In this document: in pieces, positions 1 through 5,708 of the stretch
Layout of the letters: each line of letters starts with the position of its first letter
How positions within the stretch are numbered: the first letter of the stretch is position 1
NCBI GenBank assembly: GCA_029068025.1
Contig: JAIEDJ010000174.1
Coordinates: 1-10,083 of the forward strand
DNA: 10,083 nucleotides
Direction of reading: 5' to 3'
Origin: Oscillospiraceae bacterium
Lineage (GTDB): Bacteria; Bacillota; Clostridia; Oscillospirales; Ruminococcaceae
Made by a program: the position numbers and the translations under genes
Notes under the pieces: model-generated
Told to the model about the DNA's origin: nothing
Seen by the model: only the letters and a program-made list of their open reading frames with translations
Database searches by the model: none

Positions 1-77
1 TGCCGGATCCGCCGGTTTACACAAGTGTCGGCGACGGTGAATGGGCGTTAAGCTCTCCGCATATTCGGAATTTTTGA
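1..77 (+). pseudogene. Upstream out-of-frame fragment of the SMI1/KNR4-like gene
   Basis: Reading from base 3, the sequence encodes PDPPVYTSVGDGEW and then runs into a stop at 75-77. A PPVY...G..W stretch followed by a SEFLKAM-type helix is typical of the middle of SMI1/KNR4 (SUKH superfamily) proteins. Here the helix, KLSAYSEFLKAMFDYQ, lies in the next frame (the 41-367 ORF). The two halves join well if one base is added near 46-50. I therefore read the window start as the inside of one gene broken by a frameshift (natural or a sequencing error), with its true start beyond the window edge. The family call rests on motif memory, not a search. Confidence 0.5.
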
Positions 78-367
78 AGGCTATGTTCGATTATCAAGCG
101 AGCATTTGCCTTGAATTCAACCCCGAGGAATTTTATTTTATTACCCGTGATGAAAAGTTAAAAATCGAGAAGATATTCCCGAAGCTCGGCGGCTTTGATA
201 ACTGGCTTTATGACTGGAACATCACCGTTTACGGCGAAAACGGCGGACGGATCGCGCTTATGGAGCCGCCGGGAGACGATGATATTCAGATGAACATTGC
301 CGCTAATAATCAAGAAGAATTTGAGAGAATGACTAAGCTGCTTGACGGAATAGGAGAACCGATTTGA
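41..367 (+). CDS. SMI1/KNR4-like (SUKH-type) protein, C-terminal part; apparent frameshift
   Basis: As an ORF this gives 108 aa starting MGVKLSAYSEFLKAMFDYQAS, soluble and acidic, with no signal peptide or membrane segment. No ribosome binding site precedes the ATG at 41, and the bases just upstream encode PPVYTSVGDGEW in another frame, the part an SMI1/KNR4-type protein should have directly before SEFL. The ATG is therefore probably not the native start. SUKH proteins are small alpha+beta proteins, many of them immunity proteins against polymorphic toxins. The stop overlaps the TTG start of the next gene by 4 nt, which suggests translational coupling. Coding sequence is clear after about position 50; the family assignment is moderate. 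If the frameshift is real the product is probably non-functional. Confidence 0.6.
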   Translation: MGVKLSAYSEFLKAMFDYQASICLEFNPEEFYFITRDEKLKIEKIFPKLGGFDNWLYDWNITVYGENGGRIALMEPPGDDDIQMNIAANNQEEFERMTKLLDGIGEPI

Positions 368-810
368 AGAAGTACAAACTCGGCTATGATTGGCGCGGGC
401 TTATCCTGTTTCTGTTAATAATGCTCCCGAATTTTATTTGGTTTGCCGTGCCTGCTCCAAACGATATTTTACGCGCCGAGTCGGTCACGGAAGCGATTGA
501 TCTTATCGGGTCAATATGCCAAGTGATAATGGTCGCCGCACTGTGCGTTCTTGTGAATAAAGCTCAGCCGAAATTCAAGCTCACACCGCTTATCATCGGC
601 GTGATTATCTGTGTTGCCGGGTACCTTGCGGGCTGGATATTTTACTATTGCGGAACAGCAAACGCGGCTGTTGTTCTGGCGCTTACGGTGCCACCGTGCG
701 CTGCGTTTTTGCTGTTCGCGATTGACAGGAAGAACTATATTGCGCTTATTCCGGCTGTTGGATTTACGATTTGCCATTTGATCTACGGAATAGCTAACTT
801 TATCGTTTGA
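364..810 (+). CDS. Five-TM integral membrane protein of unknown function
   Basis: 148 aa, very hydrophobic, with five predicted membrane segments at about residues 11-30, 43-64, 73-95, 100-120 and 125-146, and short basic loops (KAQPKFK, DRKNY). I chose the TTG start at 364 because AGGAG at 353-357 sits about 6 nt upstream and the start overlaps the previous stop as TTGA; the first in-frame ATG (421) would cut into the first membrane segment. I do not recognise a family or catalytic motif. It lies in a run of co-directional small genes and may act with one of them at the membrane, but nothing in the sequence shows which. Confidence 0.8.
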   Translation: MKKYKLGYDWRGLILFLLIMLPNFIWFAVPAPNDILRAESVTEAIDLIGSICQVIMVAALCVLVNKAQPKFKLTPLIIGVIICVAGYLAGWIFYYCGTANAAVVLALTVPPCAAFLLFAIDRKNYIALIPAVGFTICHLIYGIANFIV

Positions 811-822
811 TTGGAGGAAATT

Positions 823-1293
823 ATGACTATCAGAAATATGCTCGAAAAGGAATATCCGCTTCTTGAGGAATTTTTGTACAACGCGATATTTATTCCCGAG
901 GGCGTGGAAAAGCCGCCGCGTGATATTATCAAAAAACCGGAACTGCAAGTATACATAGAGGATTTCGGAAAGCATAAGGACGATCACTGCCTTGTTGCCG
1001 AACGCGACGGCAAAGTAGTCGGTGCTTGCTGGGTTCGGATAATGAACGACTACGGGCATATCGACGATGAAACGCCGTCCTTCGCGATCTCGGTTCTCGA
1101 GGAATACCGCGGCAAGGGAACAGGCACGCAGCTTATGCGGAAAATGCTGGAGCTGCTGAAAAGCGAGGGCTGTAAACGCGCTTCTCTTGCCGTTCAGAAA
1201 GCGAATTACGCCGTTCGTATGTACAAAAAGGTCGGGTTTGAGATCGTCGGTGAAAACGAACAAGAATATATTATGATGTGCTCTTTGCAATAA
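823..1293 (+). CDS. GNAT family N-acetyltransferase
   Basis: 156 aa, a single Gcn5-related acetyltransferase domain. The acetyl-CoA pyrophosphate-binding loop R-G-K-G-T-G is at residues 96-101, after the strand FAISVLEEY and before the helix TQLMRKMLELL. Motif B follows as NYAVRMYKKVGF (128-139), where Asn and Tyr are typical. The family transfers an acetyl group from acetyl-CoA to an amine; the substrate cannot be read from the sequence. The start is ATG 823 because GGAGG at 813-817 lies directly upstream. A TTG at 811 also opens the frame, but using it would place the ribosome binding site inside the coding region. The gap to the upstream gene is 12 nt, consistent with an operon. Confidence 0.9.
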   Translation: MTIRNMLEKEYPLLEEFLYNAIFIPEGVEKPPRDIIKKPELQVYIEDFGKHKDDHCLVAERDGKVVGACWVRIMNDYGHIDDETPSFAISVLEEYRGKGTGTQLMRKMLELLKSEGCKRASLAVQKANYAVRMYKKVGFEIVGENEQEYIMMCSLQ

Positions 1294-1311
1294 TTACAGA
1301 CGGAGGTCATA

Positions 1312-2121
1312 ATGAAAAAAACAATAATGCTGCTTTGCATGATAGTGGTCCTTTTATTGACAGGCTGCAAAGCTCAGATAAACGAGGACAGCGCCGTGGA
1401 ACTGTTCGATTGCACAGCGTTTCCGCTTGATAAGGGAATGACAAGAAAAGCTGTAACCGATCTTTATTTAAGGGAAACTGAGAAGGGCAAAACGGAGGGC
1501 TATACCCCTGTGATACTTGCACTTGACCGCAGAGTCCGTGAGATGGTGGAAATAAATATTTCCGATTTTGATACCCCCGAAAAATTCCGCGAAAGCGTGC
1601 TTTCCGACACCAAGGGCGGCAGAGAGCTTCTGGAGAAAAACTTTGAACAGCTCAAGGAGAATTACGGCGGCGATATGGAAGTATTTGCCGAGGATGATAA
1701 GTCGCTTGAATTGCTGATAATCGCCAAATCCCCGCGCGCACAAAACAAGCTGTGGTCTGCTGAGGAGTCGGAAGATATGCTGTTTGACGGCGAGGGAGTG
1801 TATCTGGTTCGCGTTCCCACCGCCAACCCGTGGGAAGTGACCGCGTGGCTGCCGTTCTGCGGCTGGAACGAATGTCCCGCCGTCGAAGATATGGTGAAGA
1901 TCTGCCGCAGCTGGTATGAGGAATACGGCGCATTGCCCGCGTTTATCTCGGGCGATATAATGATGTTCTGGCTGGACAAGCCGATCACCGACAAGCAGAC
2001 GGCGCGGGATATTTCTCATCAGCACGCCGTGTTTTGTCCCGACTATTTCCGGATAGCGGGATTGAATTCGCAGACCGCCGATATTATGACTTCAAATATA
2101 TGGTCGTTCTGGTGGGATTGA
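1312..2121 (+). CDS. Lipoprotein with C-terminal DUF4253 domain
   Basis: 269 aa. The N-terminus is a lipoprotein signal peptide: basic MKK, a hydrophobic core, and the lipobox L-T-G-C with the lipidated cysteine at residue 19, so the mature protein should be anchored to the outer face of the cytoplasmic membrane. Residues about 172-269 match DUF4253: W..PFCGWNECP, then CRSWYEEYGA, a segment containing KPITDKQTARDISHQHAVFCPD, and the diagnostic C-terminal FWWD. DUF4253 has no established biochemical role to my knowledge. Residues 20-170 are an unassigned, acidic, probably alpha/beta region. GGAGGT at 1302-1307 precedes the ATG. Most DUF4253 proteins I know of look cytoplasmic, so a lipid-anchored version is slightly unusual. 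Confidence 0.85.
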   Translation: MKKTIMLLCMIVVLLLTGCKAQINEDSAVELFDCTAFPLDKGMTRKAVTDLYLRETEKGKTEGYTPVILALDRRVREMVEINISDFDTPEKFRESVLSDTKGGRELLEKNFEQLKENYGGDMEVFAEDDKSLELLIIAKSPRAQNKLWSAEESEDMLFDGEGVYLVRVPTANPWEVTAWLPFCGWNECPAVEDMVKICRSWYEEYGALPAFISGDIMMFWLDKPITDKQTARDISHQHAVFCPDYFRIAGLNSQTADIMTSNIWSFWWD

Positions 2122-2127
2122 TTTTAT

Positions 2128-2343
2128 ATGGAATATACGATCTTCAAACACATAGCTGACTTGTCCGCTCCGAACAACGGAATGACAAAGGAACTTAATT
2201 TCATCAGCTGGAACAACAGAGAGCCTGTTTACGATATTCGCACGTGGAACGCCGATCATATCAAATTCGGAAAAGGCGTAACTCTCACTTACAATGAGAT
2301 GAAAGCTCTGAAACAGGAGCTTCAAAACATAGATTTATTTTGA
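2128..2343 (+). CDS. PC4/YdbC-family ssDNA-binding protein
   Basis: 71 aa, the whole length of a YdbC-type PC4 domain. The core KELNFISWNNREPVYDIRTWN (residues 21-41) followed by KFGKGVTLTYNEMKAL (46-61) closely follows the Lactococcus YdbC pattern, in which a small beta-sheet plus C-terminal helix dimerises and binds single-stranded DNA or RNA with little sequence preference. The acidic YDIR.W and the KxGKG turn are the hallmarks. No strong ribosome binding site is visible; only GGTGGGA at 2111-2117 is available, inside the end of the preceding gene 6 nt away, so translation may depend on coupling. Family assignment is confident; the cellular role (replication, repair or transcription) is unknown. 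Confidence 0.88.
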   Translation: MEYTIFKHIADLSAPNNGMTKELNFISWNNREPVYDIRTWNADHIKFGKGVTLTYNEMKALKQELQNIDLF

Positions 2344-2360
2344 ACTTGGAGGAAAAGAGA

Positions 2361-2912
2361 ATGGCAAAAGCAATTAAAGTACCTACGGTATCGGAAATGG
2401 AAGAATACCTGAAATCATTCAAAGAAGACCCTATCCACAACCGCATTAACGACGCCGATCACGCACCCATGCACAAGCCTATGACCATGCGTATTTTCAA
2501 GGTGATAGAAGCGGACAATTTACCCGATGAAGTGAAGGTATCGGCATGGAGCTTCTGCAAGCAGCTGACCAAATTCTCACACGCGCCCGTATCGCCCGCC
2601 GATTACAAGCGCATGGAGAAGTACAAGGGCGAGACAGATATTATTGATATTTTGCTGAAAGCGTGTGACGGATATTTCCCCGACCCCGCGTTCAAGTACA
2701 ATTTCGATACTATCGGTTTTTCGTATTCAATAGCGCTTATCTCGATCTCCGATCACAGACGCGCGGACTGTATCGCGCTGCTTGACCGCGTAACTCAGTA
2801 TTACGTAAAGACCAAAGACGATTGGTATACCGTACTGCTCCGCAATATGCAGAAGCTCGAAAAGGAATACCCCGATCTCGCGCCGTTCAAAACGGCGCTG
2901 GAAACAATTTAA
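2361..2912 (+). CDS. Hypothetical protein, unrecognised family
   Basis: 183 aa starting MAKAIKVPTVSEMEEYLKSF. I chose ATG 2361 because GGAGG (2348-2352) lies 8 nt upstream; a TTG at 2340 would put that site within the coding sequence. The protein is soluble, rich in Lys, Asp and aromatic residues, with no signal peptide or membrane segment. The C-terminal part (about 130-183) looks helical and amphipathic (RADCIALLDRVTQYY, WYTVLLRNMQKLEKEY). I see no catalytic motif and cannot name a family. It is placed 17 nt after the YdbC-type gene and 27 nt before the PARG-type gene, so it is probably co-transcribed with both. Confidence 0.8.
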   Translation: MAKAIKVPTVSEMEEYLKSFKEDPIHNRINDADHAPMHKPMTMRIFKVIEADNLPDEVKVSAWSFCKQLTKFSHAPVSPADYKRMEKYKGETDIIDILLKACDGYFPDPAFKYNFDTIGFSYSIALISISDHRRADCIALLDRVTQYYVKTKDDWYTVLLRNMQKLEKEYPDLAPFKTALETI

Positions 2913-2939
2913 AAACACATATTCCGGAGGCTCTGTTTT

Positions 2940-3677
2940 ATGGCAAGACGAGACAATTTACGCGAGCGCGCCGCCGCTCACATCAAGGAAATGGATTTCC
3001 GCTTCGGCGAAAAGATCAGATACTCTATTGAAAACTCGATAATATACGGCGGCAGCGGAAAAGCTCCGCAAAAGAGCACTGCTTCGGGAACTCCCGAAAT
3101 GCTTGTGCTGAACGTTGATTCAACAGAAGCGGTGCTGCAATGTCCGGGCGCGGCGCTGCTGAATTTCGCGTCCTACAGACACGCGGGCGGCGGATTTATT
3201 ACCGGAGCTTGGGCGCAGGAGGAAGCGATCTGCCACGATTCCACATTATATAATGTGCTGTGCAAATTTGAGAGTTTTTATGCGGAAAACGAAAAGACGC
3301 TCAACAATTCTCTGTACACCGACCGCGCGATATTCTCTCCGAAGATCGTGTTCGAGCGCGGCGGGAACAGCGCCGAGTGCGGCGTTATCACCTGCGCCGC
3401 TCCTAATTTCGGCGCCGCAAGGAACCGCGGCGTTACCGAGCGCGAGAACGAATCCGCGTTAAAGCAAAGAGTTGATTTTGTGATAAGCATAGCCGAGGAA
3501 AACGGCTGTGATACGGTAATTCTCGGCGCGTGGGGCTGCGGAGTTTTCGGACAGGATCCGAAGCTCGTTTCAAAGCTGTTCAAGGAGCGGCTGTCGGCAA
3601 GCACTCTCAGACGCGCCGTATTCGCGATACCCGGAAATAACAACAACTACACGAGCTTTAAGGAAACGTTCTCATGA
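2940..3677 (+). CDS. Microbial PARG-type macrodomain protein (TIGR02452 family)
   Basis: 245 aa, typical for the bacterial-type poly(ADP-ribose) glycohydrolase family. The family signature is plain: NFASYRHAGGGFITGAWAQEE at residues 75-95, that is GGG (83-85), seven residues, then QEE (93-95), matching the PARG pattern GGG-X6-8-QEE in which a Glu of QEE is catalytic. It continues with HDSTLYNVL. The C-terminal half has the macrodomain strand-loop DTVILGAWGCGVFGQDP (193-209 region) that cradles ADP-ribose. Expected activity is removal of ADP-ribose from modified protein or nucleic acid; the target is unknown. CGGAGG precedes the ATG by about 8 nt, and the stop overlaps the next start (ATGA). 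The N-terminal 30 residues are basic and helical, as usual in the family. Confidence 0.9.
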   Translation: MARRDNLRERAAAHIKEMDFRFGEKIRYSIENSIIYGGSGKAPQKSTASGTPEMLVLNVDSTEAVLQCPGAALLNFASYRHAGGGFITGAWAQEEAICHDSTLYNVLCKFESFYAENEKTLNNSLYTDRAIFSPKIVFERGGNSAECGVITCAAPNFGAARNRGVTERENESALKQRVDFVISIAEENGCDTVILGAWGCGVFGQDPKLVSKLFKERLSASTLRRAVFAIPGNNNNYTSFKETFS

Positions 3678-4777
3678 AAATACTGCTGGTAAATTGCAGC
3701 CCCGTAAAGGACGGAGCGACCGCCGAGATAATCAAGACTGCGGCTTCATTTTTAAGCATCGGCGGCGAGGTAAAAACCATCTGCATTGACGATTATGATA
3801 TCAAATACTGCAAGGGCTGCCGAAGCTGTCACCAAACCGCCGAGTGCGTTCAAAATGATGATGTTACGGCGGTTATTGAGGAATTCGACCGCGCGGATAT
3901 CATAGTCTGCGTGTCTCCGTCCTATTGGGCGGACATTCCCGGGCAGTTCAAGGCGTTTGTCGACCGCTGTACGCCGTGGTGCAACACTCACGAGCCATAC
4001 GCAAAGCTCAAAAGCGGAAAACGCGGTTACACTATCGCCCTGCGCACGGGATCGACCATGCGCGAGTGCAGCAGGATAATCGAAAGCATAGAGCATTTCT
4101 ACGGACACCTCGAAATAACCCCGAGCGGAAGTCTCGGCTTGTGTTCAATTGAATACAAGGAAGCGGTCGCCGCGCGGACGGACGAGATCAAAGCGTTCTG
4201 CGATACGATACTGAACCCTTGTCCAAAGGAACAGCCGTTCTTTAAAGCAAAGCTTTTTTCGGAGCTTACCGCCGCCGAAATTTACGAGATACTGAAAGCG
4301 CGCTCCAAGGTGTTCCAATTTGAGCAGAATATCAGATATCTTGACGAGGACGATGTTGACTATAACAGTCTGCATTGCTTTTTTGAGGAAAACGGACAAG
4401 TCACGGCATACCTCCGCGCGTATCTTGACGGCGAAAATATCAAGCTCGGACGGGTGCTCACGATTCTTAAACGTTCGGCGGTCGGCGAAAACTCCGTTGG
4501 AGTTTCCGCCTCGCCGAGCACCGCTGCTCCCTCTTCGAGAGAGCAGCGGTGCTCACCCGCCTCACTTATACGCGGGCAGGGTCTGGGACGGCGGCTGATG
4601 GAGCTTAGCATTGAAGCCGCCCGAAAGCGTTTTGGTCAGCGTATGATCGTAATAGACGCGCAGAAGCACGCCGAGGGTTTTTACAAAAAACTCGGATTCG
4701 TCACGACCTCGGGGGAGTTTCTCGAAGAGGGCATAGTTCACGTTAAAATGGAACTTAGCGCTCATGAGATAAATTAA
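3674..4777 (+). CDS. Fusion: iron-sulfur flavoprotein-like FMN reductase + ElaA-like GNAT acetyltransferase
   Basis: 367 aa. Residues 1-180 are a flavodoxin-fold NADPH-dependent FMN reductase: MKILLVNCSPVKDGATAEII binds the FMN phosphate, SPSYWADIPGQFKAFVDR (81-98) is the usual flavin-site segment, and C46-x2-C49-x2-C52-x5-C58 fits the compact CX2CX2CX4-7C motif that binds a [4Fe-4S] cluster in iron-sulfur flavoproteins. Residues about 193-360 resemble ElaA-type GNATs: LKARSKVFQFEQNIRYLDEDD, then KLGRV, the CoA loop R300-G-Q-G-L-G305, DAQKHAEGFYKKLGF, and EEGIVHVKM. Between KLGRVLTILKR (ends 267) and the CoA loop lies an extra stretch of about 33 residues (268-300), rich in Ser, Ala and Pro, that the family lacks; its DNA is palindromic (separate entry). 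It may be a tolerated surface loop or may impair the acetyltransferase. The start overlaps the previous stop by 4 nt, with AAGGAA upstream. Confidence 0.85.
   Translation: MKILLVNCSPVKDGATAEIIKTAASFLSIGGEVKTICIDDYDIKYCKGCRSCHQTAECVQNDDVTAVIEEFDRADIIVCVSPSYWADIPGQFKAFVDRCTPWCNTHEPYAKLKSGKRGYTIALRTGSTMRECSRIIESIEHFYGHLEITPSGSLGLCSIEYKEAVAARTDEIKAFCDTILNPCPKEQPFFKAKLFSELTAAEIYEILKARSKVFQFEQNIRYLDEDDVDYNSLHCFFEENGQVTAYLRAYLDGENIKLGRVLTILKRSAVGENSVGVSASPSTAAPSSREQRCSPASLIRGQGLGRRLMELSIEAARKRFGQRMIVIDAQKHAEGFYKKLGFVTTSGEFLEEGIVHVKMELSAHEIN
4476..4576 (+). repeat. In-frame palindromic insertion within the GNAT domain
   Basis: Three consecutive inverted repeats fill this stretch. The first pairs 4484-4495 with 4499-4510 (11 of 12 pairs, loop GTT), extended outward by CGGCG (4476-4480) with CGCCG (4512-4516). 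The second pairs GAGCACCGCTGCTC (4516-4529) perfectly with 4541-4554, then after one mismatch three more pairs (4531-4533 with 4537-4539) around a 3-nt loop. The third, CCCGC (4556-4560) with GCGGG (4572-4576), is weaker. The reading frame stays open, adding about 33 codons exactly where an ElaA-type protein should pass straight from the GRV strand into the RGxGxG loop. This looks like insertion of a small palindromic element into a gene, comparable in kind to in-frame palindromic elements known from Rickettsia. No transposase or clear target duplication is seen. Confidence 0.7.
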
Positions 4778-4801
4778 ACTCCGAGAAAATTCAAAAACCC
4801 C

Positions 4802-4829
4802 TTGACAAATCCCGGAAAAGTGCTATAAT
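4802..4829 (+). promoter_or_regulatory. Sigma-A promoter of the thiT-thiC operon
   Basis: Perfect -35 TTGACA (4802-4807), 16-bp spacer, perfect -10 TATAAT (4824-4829) preceded by TG one base upstream (TGCTATAAT, an extended -10). Transcription should begin near 4836. The strength of this promoter fits an operon controlled after initiation by a riboswitch. Confidence 0.9.
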
Positions 4830-4842
4830 TAAATAAGCGGTT

Positions 4843-4881
4843 AATTTTGTATTTCGCACTGTTGGCGCAAAATACAAAATT
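4843..4881 (+). repeat. 12-bp perfect inverted repeat in the thi leader
   Basis: AATTTTGTATTT (4843-4854) pairs perfectly with AAATACAAAATT (4870-4881) across a 15-nt spacer. A further GC-rich pairing (CGC with GCG) is possible inside. It lies just after the predicted transcription start and before the aptamer, so it would form a hairpin near the 5' end of the mRNA, or could be a protein-binding operator. It is not part of the TPP aptamer. Confidence 0.7.
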
Positions 4882-4894
4882 GTAACTGCCGCCA

Positions 4895-4996
4895 TATATT
4901 GGGGGAGCTGTAAAAGGCTGAGAGGAAGTTTGGCTTCGACCCCGAAACCGCAAGGTTTGGAACCTGATTCGGATAATGCCGACGTAGGAAAATATA
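4895..4996 (+). ncRNA. TPP riboswitch (THI element) aptamer
   Basis: All conserved blocks are present in order: GGGGG (4901-4905, P2 5' strand), GGCTGAGAG (4916-4924, pyrimidine-binding CTGAGA), GACCCC (4938-4943, P2 3' strand), AACCTGAT (4961-4968), GGATAATGCC (4971-4980, pyrophosphate side) and CGTAGGAAAA (4983-4992). P1 can form from TATATT (4895-4900) with AATATA (4991-4996). GAAG/CTTC (4925-4928, 4934-4937) forms the usual variable stem. An extra stem AAACC-GCAA-GGTTT (4945-4958, GNRA-type tetraloop) sits in the junction after ACCC. The RNA senses thiamine pyrophosphate and should repress the downstream thiT and thiC when TPP is abundant, which fits both gene functions. Confidence 0.96.
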
Positions 4997-5016
4997 CCGC
5001 GCTTTCACCGCGCTTC
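4996..5016 (+). promoter_or_regulatory. Tandem direct repeat, candidate antiterminator strand
   Basis: ACCGCGCTTTC (4996-5006) is followed immediately by ACCGCGCTTC (5007-5016). Either copy could pair with the terminator's 5' arm AAGGCGGT (5055-5062), leaving one bulged G, and so prevent terminator formation. The first copy starts at the last base of the P1 3' strand, where ligand-dependent switching would be expected. The pairing is seen by inspection; the role is inferred. Confidence 0.5.
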
Positions 5017-5054
5017 AACAAAACACCTGCTTGTTCATTATTTGAATATTCCAC

Positions 5055-5081
5055 AAGGCGGTTTATGACCGCCTTTATTTT
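5055..5081 (+). terminator. Intrinsic terminator of the TPP riboswitch
   Basis: AAGGCGGT (5055-5062) pairs perfectly with ACCGCCTT (5068-5075) across a TTATG loop, followed by a T-rich run TATTTT (5076-5081). It lies 25 nt upstream of the thiT start and after the aptamer, so it is the likely expression platform: transcription attenuation when TPP is bound. Confidence 0.88.
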
Positions 5082-5105
5082 GCGGAATTTAAAGGAGAAT
5101 GTGTA

Positions 5106-5696
5106 ATGGACAAGAAAAAGATACTTACATTGGTTGAAGGCGCTGTAATGGTCGCGCTGGCGTTCGGGCTCAGCATGATAGCGATCATCAGACTGCCGTT
5201 TGACGGAACGGTCACACTGCTTTCAATGCTTCCCATCGTTGTATACAGCATACGCAACGGAATAAAGAGCGGGCTGCTCTGCTCCTTCGCCTACTCGCTC
5301 ACGCAGCTTGCACAAGGCATATTTGTGGGCGGGATACTCGGCTGGGGACTTACTCCGATAATGCTGATCTCGTGTATATTTCTTGATTATGTCGGAGCGT
5401 TTACCGTTATCGGTCTCGCGGGGCTGTTCCGCCAAAAAGAAATGAAGGGCTGGATAGCCGGCACGGTATCGGTGATATTCGTGCGCTATGTGTTCCATGT
5501 GATCAGCGGCGCAGTGATCTTCGCGACCACGGGAAAGCTCTGGGAAGGGCTTGATATCAGTGACCCGTGGCTTTACAGCATGGCATACAACGGCTGCTTT
5601 ATGCTCCCCGAATTGGTACTCACCACGATAGGCGCAGTCTTGCTGTTCAAGACCGGCGCAATCAAGATGATACTCAAAAAGCAAGCGGCTGTGTGA
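5106..5696 (+). CDS. thiT: ECF-type thiamine transporter substrate-binding subunit ThiT
   Basis: 196 aa, six predicted membrane helices, the usual length for ThiT, the S-component that binds thiamine with high affinity and works with a shared ECF module (EcfA, EcfA', EcfT) encoded elsewhere. Family marks: EGAVMVALAF (11-20) in helix 1, RLPFDGTVTLLSMLPI (29-44), RYVFHVISGAVIF (127-139) and YNGCFMLPE (161-169), whose Asn and Glu lie in the region of the binding pocket of characterised ThiT. AAAGGAG (5090-5096) sits about 9 nt before the ATG. It is the first gene after the TPP riboswitch and terminator, which strongly supports the assignment and predicts repression by TPP. The gap to thiC is 12 nt. 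Confidence 0.95.
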   Translation: MDKKKILTLVEGAVMVALAFGLSMIAIIRLPFDGTVTLLSMLPIVVYSIRNGIKSGLLCSFAYSLTQLAQGIFVGGILGWGLTPIMLISCIFLDYVGAFTVIGLAGLFRQKEMKGWIAGTVSVIFVRYVFHVISGAVIFATTGKLWEGLDISDPWLYSMAYNGCFMLPELVLTTIGAVLLFKTGAIKMILKKQAAV

Positions 5697-5708
5697 GGGG
5701 GATAAGTC

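Noticed and set aside
38..52. Programmed ribosomal frameshift joining the two SMI1/KNR4-like fragments
   Set aside because: No slippery heptamer or stimulatory structure is apparent around the junction; a simple indel is the easier explanation.
811..822. TTG start for the GNAT at 811, and likewise TTG 2340 for the 183 aa protein
   Set aside because: In both cases a GGAGG lies inside the added codons at correct spacing for the downstream ATG (823 and 2361).
511..1290. 259-codon minus-strand open frame over the membrane protein and GNAT genes
   Set aside because: The plus-strand GNAT motifs and ribosome binding sites are clear; the antisense product has no recognisable motif or ribosome binding site.
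4475..4576. Intein or self-splicing intron in the acetyltransferase gene
   Set aside because: About 33 codons is far too short for an intein, splice-junction residues are absent, and the frame is continuous.
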